Shown here: positions 50,179 to 57,813 of the stretch, one piece after another | How positions within the stretch are numbered: position 1 is the stretch's first letter | Layout of the letters: every line of letters begins with the position of its first letter | Source: Stieleria maiorica | GTDB taxonomy: Bacteria > Planctomycetota > Planctomycetia > Pirellulales > Pirellulaceae | NCBI RefSeq assembly: GCF_008035925.1 | Contig: NZ_CP036264.1 | Location: 9,706,123 to 9,770,122, forward strand | Direction: 5' to 3' | DNA length: 64,000 nt | The notes under the pieces: generated by a model | Told to the model about the DNA's origin: nothing | The model's database searches: none | Seen by the model: the letters and a program-made list of their open reading frames with translations, nothing else | Position numbers and translations under genes: made by a program

Positions 50179-51069
50179 GTGATTAGATCGGGCAGTCTAC
50201 GGACGACAATGTTTGCATGCATTTTTACTGCGGTGTTGACACCGCGCTGGGCCGAAGCCGGCGGCAACTCGCCGATCTACGTGGCGGCGAGCGATTACCG
50301 AGACGCGGTGAAAGCGTTTGAACGCGTGGTGCTGCGGACGCCGAAGATTCGCAGCAGCGTCGAGCGTCTGGTGGATGACTTGGAGGACAGCACCAGTGAT
50401 TTGAAGTCGGCCGCCCGCGATCCGGCGCGACTGGACCGATTGCTCAGCCGGTTTGTCGCGACCGACGCATTGCACTGTCGCGTCGAGTTGACGTTTTTTG
50501 GCGACCCGATTTTTCCGGCCGAGCCTCGGTTGGAGGAAAGTTGGATCGCGGTTTACGAAGCATACGGCCGGTTGGTTTACGAGATTCGTTACCTTCAGCA
50601 ATTACGCAGTGCCAAGCGAGGTCGGCCGATCGCGATCGTCGACCACCGGTACGCCCCCCCAACCGCCTACGAGCCGGCAGTGGTCGCCCGCAGCCCGGCC
50701 GACGCCTACCGATCCGCCACCACGGGGTCTGTCCCCAGCTTCAGATCCGCCACCGCGGGGTCTGTCCCCAGCTTCACGGGGTCTGTCCCCGGAGTCGCTG
50801 GAGTCATCACGGGGTCTGTCCCCGGTGTCACGGGGTCTGTCCCCAGAGTCATCACGGGGTCTGTCCCCGGTGTCACGGGGTCTGTCCCCAGAGTCAACCG
50901 ATCCGCCACGACGGGGTCTGTCCCCGGAGTCAGCGGTCCGGCGGCTTTGCCGCGTGGTGCACGGCTACAACGTCCGCCGGGGGCACCGGCACCGACGCGT
51001 CGAATCATTTCGACTCCCGAACAGCTCCGTTCTGCGATCCTGGGGGCGATCTTGCAGCGGCAGCGTTAG
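50179..51069 (+). CDS. Secreted protein with inserted GSVP repeats
   Basis: A 296-aa protein starting with GTG, preceded by GGGAGGACTTCAC, a strong ribosome-binding site. Residues 1-30 are a signal peptide (MFACIFTAVLTPRWAEAG). Residues about 35-165 form a helical domain of unknown function (DYRDAVKAFERVVLRTPKIR, VDDLEDSTSDLKSAARDP, VYEAYGRLVYEIRYLQ). Residues about 180-255 are eight (T/A)GSVP units produced by the palindrome GGGGTCTGTCCCC, in frame. A Pro-rich C terminus follows (PTRRIISTPEQLRSAI). The repeats have no counterpart in the helical domain, so they look inserted. The function is unknown. Confidence 0.8.
   Translation: MIRSGSLRTTMFACIFTAVLTPRWAEAGGNSPIYVAASDYRDAVKAFERVVLRTPKIRSSVERLVDDLEDSTSDLKSAARDPARLDRLLSRFVATDALHCRVELTFFGDPIFPAEPRLEESWIAVYEAYGRLVYEIRYLQQLRSAKRGRPIAIVDHRYAPPTAYEPAVVARSPADAYRSATTGSVPSFRSATAGSVPSFTGSVPGVAGVITGSVPGVTGSVPRVITGSVPGVTGSVPRVNRSATTGSVPGVSGPAALPRGARLQRPPGAPAPTRRIISTPEQLRSAILGAILQRQR
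50724..50925. repeat. REP-like array 3, inside a coding sequence
   Basis: Eight perfect copies of GGGGTCTGTCCCC start at 50724, 50757, 50778, 50811, 50832, 50856, 50877 and 50913, in the same orientation as arrays 1 and 2. Spacings of 33, 21, 33, 21, 24, 21 and 36 are all multiples of three, so the frame of the host gene is kept and each copy reads GGG TCT GTC CCC (Gly-Ser-Val-Pro). Perfect conservation contrasts with the degraded copies at array 1. Confidence 0.92.
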
Positions 51070-51227
51070 TGCCCCGGGGAAGAATGAAGAAACGATGTGA
51101 TTTTCGACCGATCGGGGGGTGCGTTCGTAAAAAGTTTTTGTTTTTTCAGAATCCCCCCGCTTGGGACTCGACTTGGGCTTCCTGATTTACTAGCCTTGTA
51201 GAGGGTGCTGAGCACGGCTCGCATCAA

Positions 51228-51271
51228 GCGTCTGGGATATTTTGCCCCGATATCCCGGACGCGTTTTTTTT
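51228..51271 (+). terminator. Strong rho-independent terminator
   Basis: GCGTCTGGGATAT pairs with ATATCCCGGACGC around a short loop (TTTGCCCCG), followed by a run of eight T. It lies about 160 bp after the repeat-protein stop, in a 618-bp gene-free gap (51070-51687). It could end that gene's transcript, or a short RNA made from this gap. Confidence 0.88.
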
Positions 51272-51602
51272 AATCGCTGAGCGTGATTTCTTTTTTCGTC
51301 GTCTGGTTGGAGACTCCATCACGCTGGCCGAGTCGCGCGCCGGAATTGTTTCAGGTGTCGTTTTGACTTGCTTGATTGTCCAGCACGCTGCTGATTCGCA
51401 CGGGCGCCGATGAGACTCGGTCCTTGTTTGAAAAAAAGAATTTCAAAATCGGCAGAATTGGTGGCGGAGACCAAGCCGTTGTCTTGATCCTCTGAGTGCC
51501 TGTCCAGCAATTGTCAGGTCTCGGGACTGAATCAACTCCATGATTTGGGGGGCGACCCGCGGTCTGAGGGGGCAAGCTGGACAGGTGTTATTTTGCACAG
51601 GA

Positions 51603-51664
51603 GCGAGTGCGGTCGTGACGGGGCATACTTACTTGCGTAGTGAGTAGTTCGTGACCGCGCTCGC
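51603..51664 (+). promoter_or_regulatory. Leader hairpin before the ECF sigma gene
   Basis: Arms GCGAGTGCGGTCGTGA (51603-51618) and TCGTGACCGCGCTCGC (51649-51664) pair at 13 of 16 positions, with a shorter inner stem CTTACT/AGTGAG. The structure ends 12 bases before the GGAG ribosome-binding site of the sigma gene, so it could influence translation or be an operator. Regulation is inferred. Confidence 0.6.
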
Positions 51665-51687
51665 CCGTTGCAAACTGGAGGCGACGG

Positions 51688-52359
51688 TTGAGTTTGGGGC
51701 AGTGGCGGTTATGGTTTCACCTTCCGATCCGCGTTGATAATCCTGCCCCCGACCGACTTGTGAGTCCAGCGTCCCCCAATCCAATCGAGCTCACTCCGAC
51801 GGACAAGTCGCTGGTTGTCATGATCCGCGATGGCGACGAGGAGGCGGCCGAAGCTTTGTACGACCGATACGCGCGGCGCGTTTTCGGACTGGTGCGGTCT
51901 AAACTCGGCTCACGTTTGGGCGCGATGACCGAACCGGAGGACATCGTGCAATCGGTTTTCAAGAGCATGTTTCGTGGCATGCAATCGGGAAACTACGACG
52001 CCCCACCGGGGACAACGCTCTGGAATCTGTTGGCGGTGATTGCCGTTCGCAAGCTCAGCAACAAAGCCAGTCACTATGCGGCACAGCGGCGTGATGCCAG
52101 TCGCAATGTGCCGTTGGATGCGGAGCTTGACGGGGTCGACGATGGAATGGACTTGGCGTCGGCGGAGTTCTTTCAGGTTTGCATGCAGGAGGCGCTCGAT
52201 TTGCTTCGGCCACTGCATCGCAAAATCCTGTCGTTGCGGATTCAGGGGCACAGCATCGACGAAATCCGCGACCTGACCGGTCGCAGTCGCCGCACGATTG
52301 AACGCAGTTTGCAGAAAAGCCGCGAACTGCTGGCCGAATCGTTGCTGGATGAAGGTTAG
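51688..52359 (+). CDS. ECF-type RNA polymerase sigma factor
   Basis: A 223-aa sigma-70 family protein of the planctomycete ECF type, starting with TTG after GGAGGCGACGG. Region 2 is visible (LVVMIRDGDEEAAEALYDRYARRVFGLVRSKLG, with MTEPEDIVQSVFKSMFRGM for -10 recognition), and region 4 as LLRPLHRKILSLRIQGHSIDEIRDLTGRSRRTIERSL, which should contact the -35. Such factors in planctomycetes often precede a giant Ser/Thr kinase gene, as here (298 bp downstream). No anti-sigma gene is seen, so the kinase is a possible control point, known in some related systems but unproven here. Confidence 0.9.
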   Translation: MSLGQWRLWFHLPIRVDNPAPDRLVSPASPNPIELTPTDKSLVVMIRDGDEEAAEALYDRYARRVFGLVRSKLGSRLGAMTEPEDIVQSVFKSMFRGMQSGNYDAPPGTTLWNLLAVIAVRKLSNKASHYAAQRRDASRNVPLDAELDGVDDGMDLASAEFFQVCMQEALDLLRPLHRKILSLRIQGHSIDEIRDLTGRSRRTIERSLQKSRELLAESLLDEG

Positions 52360-52656
52360 CTGGCGAACGAAAACGGGCAAGACAGTCTGTCGCACGTGCC
52401 TTGCCGCTGGATCGGCCTTCCCCCGCCCAAGTCGTGCGGATGCATGCCTCGTTCCCGGGCTCCGCCTGGGAACGGGAGCTTTCTGAGACGCTGCCCCGAA
52501 GCCGCAGTGGACGACCTGCGTTTACACACGGCAACTTTTTTTGCTAAATCCGTGGCGGACATCAGGGCGGTTCGCTGCTCCTCCTGGCAACGCTTTCAAC
52601 GGTCTGTGATGCGACGGACTGAATCTCACCTTTGACACGCCTAGGTTCATAACCGG

Positions 52657-55600
52657 ATGATCAATCGAGGCACACTGGATCGACTTGAAGACGCAATCGA
52701 TCAATTCGAGGAAACGTGGTCGCCAGAATCGCACGCGAAGATCGAAGAGATGTTGTCGGCTTATGGACTGAGCGACGACGACGAAGCGATTGTCGAATTG
52801 ATTCGCATCGATATCGAACTGCGCTATGAACGCGGGCTGTCCATCGAGCTCGGCGAGTACTTGGACCGGTTCACGATTCTGCACGACCGGCCTAAACGGG
52901 TGGCCGAGATCGCGTTTGAGGACTATCGATCGCGTTCGGCCAACGGTCATCCCGTTTCAGTGATGCGTTGGCGAGGGCTGCCGGGGGTCAACCGCGAACG
53001 CTGGTTCCAGGACTTGATGCGGGAGACGTCGGTTCATCCGCGACGTTCTCGCAAGCTCAGGTCAGATTCGGACTGGGTGCCCGATGAGGCGTTCGAAATG
53101 GCGTTGGAAGAAGCCGGGTTTCATTTGGTGCATGAGATCGGCCAGGGCGCCTTCAGCCGAGTGTACTTGGCCAATCAGTACGAGCTGGCCGATCGGTTTG
53201 TGGTGCTGAAGATCGTGACCGAGACGTTGGCCGAGCCGGAGTACATGGCATTGCTGCAGCATACCAACATCGTGCCGATCTATTCTTTTCATCGCATCTT
53301 GTCTCGATCGATCATCTGCATGCCCTATGCGGGCCGCGTGACGTTACACGATTTCTTGCAGGACAAGACCGACGTTTCGGCGCGCGGGGGACAGAGTCTG
53401 ATTCGGACCGTTCGCGATCGAATCGACGAGACGACGAAATGGACCGACGAGGGATCGTCGGTTGATTCCGAGGGGCCGCATCCGCCGCTGGCCCCCGCGG
53501 CGGAGGACCAGGGTTTGATCCGGCCACTGGAGGCGTTTCGGTCGTTGGATTGCCAACACTTGGCGATCTGGATGTTTCAACGTCTGGCCGGGGCACTGGC
53601 GCATGCGCACGCCCGCGGTGTCTTGCACAACGATCTCAAACCCAGCAACGTGCTGATCCGCAACGATGGAGAACCGGCGCTGTTGGATTTCAACCTGTCC
53701 CAAACGCTGGGGCAAGAGAATCTGCGTCACGCCGGGGGAACGCTGCCGTACATGTCGCCGGAAACCTATCGTGCGCTGATGGGCCAACAGACCCACAGCG
53801 GTACCGCGTCGGACGTCTATGGGTTGGGGGTGATGCTATTCGAGTTTGTCACCGGTCGGTTGCCGTACCCGACACCCGCGTCGATCGCAGCAATCGATCT
53901 CGATGCCGCGATCGAAGCTCGGCGGGGGAAACCGTGCTGGCAGGACAGCGACAACGTTCAACCCGGGCTGCACTCGATCATCGATCGTTGCCTGCACTTT
54001 GATGCCAAGCGACGTTATGCCAGCGCGGACGATCTGCAAATCGATTTGCAACGCGAGCAACAAAGCTTGGCGCTCGTCCATGCCGCCGAACCGACGTCAT
54101 GGAAGCTCAAAAAGTGGTCGCGTCGACACCCGCGTGCCGTCTCTTCGGGACTTGTCGCGACACTGTTGCTCGCACTGCTGGTGCCTCTGACGTACATCAC
54201 GCTTGATTCACTCCGCGACAATCGCGCGTTGCGGTCTCAGGCGACCTTCAATACGTTTTCGGACGAATCGGCGGAGTTTCTGTCGACGTTGATGGCCGAT
54301 CCGAATCGGCACAAGGCGTCCAACGTCCGCCAGGGCGTGGAGATGCTGGAGCGGTTCAACGCGCTGGAGCGGAACGGGATCGAGCGTTTGGTCGGGCATG
54401 GGGATTACCAACAGCAACAAGTCGCTCGCGAAACGCTGTTTCGCCATCTCGCTCATATTGCGATCCTGGAAACTCAGAATCTCGCACAACTGCGTTTTTC
54501 GGACCCCGACGCATCTGCCGACTACCAGCGACTCGATCGACTGATCGAAGCGGCCAAGGTGGTGGAAAATGGCGTCCCGGCTCGGGCGCGATTGTTCATC
54601 GAAGCCGAGCGAGCCCGTTTGGCGGGCAACGACCAGCGGTATCGGGTGTTGCAAAAAATCGCCTCGGACACCCCGGCACAAACCGATTCGCAGCTGTACC
54701 TGGAAGCGGTGCGATTGTTGGCCGGCTACGATCACGAGCGGGCATCGGAACTGCTCGCGGCATTGGCCGACCGAAACAGCGTCCCGCCCGCGTTGCGTTG
54801 GACGATGCTCGGTCGCGCACAATTCGCCGCCGGTCGCGTCGAAGATGCCAAGCTTTCTTTCACGCAATCGATCGAGCGGGCACCGAACTCGGCAAAACTG
54901 CGCGTGTTGAGGGGACGCTGTCACTTCGACCTCCGCGAAGCCGCCAATGCCGAACGCGACTATCGCAAGGCGATCGAATTGGATCCGGACAGCGTCGGCG
55001 GTTGGTCGCAGTTGGGACTATTGCACCACGCAAAACAGGAATACTCTGAAGCGTTGGAGTGCTTCAATCGTTCGCTGGAGCTGGCGCCCGATCGCATCTG
55101 GACCTTGCTGAAGCGGGCGAAAACGTATCGCGAGCTCGGCGAGACTGAATTGGCCGATGCAGATTTTTCGGCCGCGATGTCGGTCCCCTGTGACGACCCC
55201 AACGAGTTTTATTATCGCGCCTACGCGAGATACAAGTCTGATCCCGAAGCGGCGCTTACCGATCTGCGATCGGCTTACAAACTGGATCCCGACAGGCCGA
55301 CCTTGCAGCGGGAAATCGCCCACGTCCTGGCGACCGGGTTGGGGCAACACGAAGAAGCGATCAAAGCCTACACCAAGGCGCTCGAAATGCAGCCCAATAA
55401 CGAGGTTGCAAGGATCGACCGCGCCTTATCTCTGGTGAGACTCGGGCGCACGAAGGAGGCACTGGAGGACACTCAAATCGCGATGGAGGATCCCAATTCT
55501 GGAAGAACCCTCTACCAGGCCGCCTGCGTGCACGCCTTGATCGGAAAAGACGTCAACAAACGGCGGGCGGTCACCCTGCTCGCCAAAGCGGTCGCCCACG

Positions 55601-55767
55601 GGTACGAGCCCGACGATATCGGGCGTGACTCGGATCTCGAAGCGATTCGCGACTTCGAAGAATTTCGCATCATCGAACGCTTCCTACAGACATCGCGACG
55701 TGATCAGCGTCGACGGCTTCGGGCCGCCAATGACGAACCGCAGTCCCCCGACTTGCAAACTTTTTAA
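52657..55767 (+). CDS. Membrane Ser/Thr protein kinase with TPR repeats
   Basis: A 1036-aa protein. After an N-terminal helical segment, a Pkn2/Hanks-type kinase domain spans about 155-440: nucleotide loop IGQGAFSRVYL, Lys185 (VVLKIV), catalytic loop HNDLKPSN (324-331; Asp326, Lys328, Asn331) and DFN (344-346), where DFG is usual. A membrane helix at about 493-515 (SSGLVATLLLALLVPLTYIT) is followed by a C-terminal half of TPR units (for example SVGGWSQLGLLHHAKQEYSEALECFNRSLELAP). All catalytic residues except the Gly of DFG and the Arg of HRD are present, so activity is likely but altered. It follows an ECF sigma gene and precedes a secreted protein gene. Confidence 0.9.
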   Translation: MINRGTLDRLEDAIDQFEETWSPESHAKIEEMLSAYGLSDDDEAIVELIRIDIELRYERGLSIELGEYLDRFTILHDRPKRVAEIAFEDYRSRSANGHPVSVMRWRGLPGVNRERWFQDLMRETSVHPRRSRKLRSDSDWVPDEAFEMALEEAGFHLVHEIGQGAFSRVYLANQYELADRFVVLKIVTETLAEPEYMALLQHTNIVPIYSFHRILSRSIICMPYAGRVTLHDFLQDKTDVSARGGQSLIRTVRDRIDETTKWTDEGSSVDSEGPHPPLAPAAEDQGLIRPLEAFRSLDCQHLAIWMFQRLAGALAHAHARGVLHNDLKPSNVLIRNDGEPALLDFNLSQTLGQENLRHAGGTLPYMSPETYRALMGQQTHSGTASDVYGLGVMLFEFVTGRLPYPTPASIAAIDLDAAIEARRGKPCWQDSDNVQPGLHSIIDRCLHFDAKRRYASADDLQIDLQREQQSLALVHAAEPTSWKLKKWSRRHPRAVSSGLVATLLLALLVPLTYITLDSLRDNRALRSQATFNTFSDESAEFLSTLMADPNRHKASNVRQGVEMLERFNALERNGIERLVGHGDYQQQQVARETLFRHLAHIAILETQNLAQLRFSDPDASADYQRLDRLIEAAKVVENGVPARARLFIEAERARLAGNDQRYRVLQKIASDTPAQTDSQLYLEAVRLLAGYDHERASELLAALADRNSVPPALRWTMLGRAQFAAGRVEDAKLSFTQSIERAPNSAKLRVLRGRCHFDLREAANAERDYRKAIELDPDSVGGWSQLGLLHHAKQEYSEALECFNRSLELAPDRIWTLLKRAKTYRELGETELADADFSAAMSVPCDDPNEFYYRAYARYKSDPEAALTDLRSAYKLDPDRPTLQREIAHVLATGLGQHEEAIKAYTKALEMQPNNEVARIDRALSLVRLGRTKEALEDTQIAMEDPNSGRTLYQAACVHALIGKDVNKRRAVTLLAKAVAHGYEPDDIGRDSDLEAIRDFEEFRIIERFLQTSRRDQRRRLRAANDEPQSPDLQTF

Positions 55768-55803
55768 CTCACCGAGATTTCTCACAACCAGGATCCCAGC
55801 GAC

Positions 55804-57807
55804 ATGAAACGTGTCATTCGCGGTCGGACCGTCCCGGCCGCTTCCCTCCAAGCCCTCGAAGATCGACGCATGTTGGCGGTCTTCGGTGATGCTTGGTCCG
55901 ACCCACGCGATTTGACGATCAGCTTTCCTGACGACGGCGTTCAAATCGGCAACCAACAGAATGACATCAACGCGTTGCTGGATGTCATCGCCGATCGGCC
56001 CCAATGGCAGGAACTCGCACTTCGCGCCTATCAGACATGGGCCATCAACGCGGACATCAATATCGGGTTGCGCAATGATTACAACAATGCGTTCGGAACG
56101 CCGGGGATGATCGTCGGCGACCCGAGGTTCGGGGAGTTTCGTATCGGTGCGTTTCCGCAAGAAGGGGTGGTAGCCAATTCGATTCCCTTCCAGGCCGTTG
56201 CCGGAACCTACTCCGGCGATCTGCTGCTCAATTCCAACGAACAGTTCACGTTCCATGATTGGGCCGACGATCAAGGCCCCGATCTGGCGACGATCGCCGC
56301 CGGTGACCGAGACCTGTTCAGCGTCCTGCTGCACGAAGCGGGCAATACATTGGGCGTGGACGACAACCTGCTGCACTGGTCGGTCATGTTTCGCCAATAC
56401 ACGGTACCCAAGGGAGCCTTAGCGGCCGAGGACATCAATGCGATCACCGCGCTCTACGGACAGCGCAGCGACCCCTACGAACAAGTCGACAACGGCAGCC
56501 TGTATACCGCCTCGACGATCCCGACGCCGGTCGGACTGGATCCGCAGACCCAGGTGATCCGTTCGCGGGGCAGCTTGTCCAGCGGCGGCGATGTCGATCA
56601 CTACAAGATCGAACCGATCGCCGGCATGGACTCCGTGACCGTTCGCGTCCGGGCGTCGGGTGTCAGCTTGTTGCAATCTCGCTTGGAAGTGATCAATTCC
56701 TACGGCCACGTGGTCGGTCAAGCGACTGCCGCATCGGTCTTTGAAAACGACAACGAACTGACGATCCATGGTCTCGCCTACCAGGGGGACCTGTACCTGC
56801 GTGTCTCAGCGGTTGATCCCAGCGATATCTATGCCGTCGGGGACTACTGGGTTGAAGTCGACTATCGCAGCGAAACCGCGCGGGCCGCCGATCCGGTCCC
56901 GGGTGCGTATGATGCGGGGCCGGATTCATTGTTCACGAATTTCGATCTCAACGATCCCGAGTTCGGAACCAACGACGCATTGGCCGACGCGATTGATCTG
57001 GTTCCCGGCGCGACGCCACAGACAGAGCGCTATGAAGTGCAGTCATCGGTTTCGTCCGCGTCGGACGTCGATTACTTCAAGGTCACCGCCCCGGATGCGA
57101 TTGAAGGGCGTTTGGTGGTGCACATCGCCGGCGTCGGTGCGGCTCGACCGGACGTGCGGTTGAATGTTGTTGACGCCGGCGGCCAACCGGTCGGGACGGC
57201 TGCAAAGCTTCATCCCGACGGGACGTTCACCGTCGAGGTCGCACAGCCCCAAGCGTCGCAGGACTATTTCGTCAAAGTCAGCGTCGACCCCAGTTCAACC
57301 GTCGGCGTCGGGAACTATGTGGCCGTCGCCGAATTCGAATCGCCGCAAACCCAGATGAACGATCTGGCAAGTGGAGACTTAACCAGCGAATCGGACAAGT
57401 TCATCCGTTGGGCGGCGGGGAAAACCCGGCTCTATCGATTTGATTTGAACGCCACCAGTGCGGACGCCGATCAGGCGGTGCGGTTGACCGTGTACGACGC
57501 CCACACGCGAGAAATCAAAATGGTCGCCGTCGCGCACGCCGGCATCACCCGCGGCGCGCTGGCGTGGTTGGAGCAAGGGGAATACATCCTGCGGTTCACC
57601 GCCATCTCGATCGGGGACGCGCCCGTCACCCAAGTCAGCTTTGCACTCGCCGCGGACGGGATCTCCGATGACCAAGACGACGATTGGGTCGACCCGGCAG
57701 ACGATCCCTATTACGACCCCTACGACTACTACGACGGATCGTACTACGACGGTGACTACAACTACGGATCGGACTATTACTACTACTATTACGATTACGG
57801 GTATTGA
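55804..57807 (+). CDS. Secreted protein with degenerate metalloprotease domain and Tyr/Asp-rich tail
   Basis: A 667-aa exported protein. ALEDRRMLA at residues 17-25 is the LEPR-XLL-type N-terminal motif of planctomycete surface proteins. Residues about 30-225 have a matrixin/serralysin-like fold: LLHEAGNTLGVDD (His177, Glu178, Asn181, Asp187) where the family has HExGHxLGxxH, and a Met-turn-like SVMF at about 193-196. Two or three beta-sandwich PPC-like domains follow (about 240-560; GDVDHYKIEPI, ASDVDYFKVTAPD). The last about 40 residues are almost only Tyr, Asp and Gly. With the second His lost, proteolysis is doubtful. The function is unknown; a binding role is possible. Confidence 0.75.
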   Translation: MKRVIRGRTVPAASLQALEDRRMLAVFGDAWSDPRDLTISFPDDGVQIGNQQNDINALLDVIADRPQWQELALRAYQTWAINADINIGLRNDYNNAFGTPGMIVGDPRFGEFRIGAFPQEGVVANSIPFQAVAGTYSGDLLLNSNEQFTFHDWADDQGPDLATIAAGDRDLFSVLLHEAGNTLGVDDNLLHWSVMFRQYTVPKGALAAEDINAITALYGQRSDPYEQVDNGSLYTASTIPTPVGLDPQTQVIRSRGSLSSGGDVDHYKIEPIAGMDSVTVRVRASGVSLLQSRLEVINSYGHVVGQATAASVFENDNELTIHGLAYQGDLYLRVSAVDPSDIYAVGDYWVEVDYRSETARAADPVPGAYDAGPDSLFTNFDLNDPEFGTNDALADAIDLVPGATPQTERYEVQSSVSSASDVDYFKVTAPDAIEGRLVVHIAGVGAARPDVRLNVVDAGGQPVGTAAKLHPDGTFTVEVAQPQASQDYFVKVSVDPSSTVGVGNYVAVAEFESPQTQMNDLASGDLTSESDKFIRWAAGKTRLYRFDLNATSADADQAVRLTVYDAHTREIKMVAVAHAGITRGALAWLEQGEYILRFTAISIGDAPVTQVSFALAADGISDDQDDDWVDPADDPYYDPYDYYDGSYYDGDYNYGSDYYYYYYDYGY

Positions 57808-57813
57808 TCCGGC

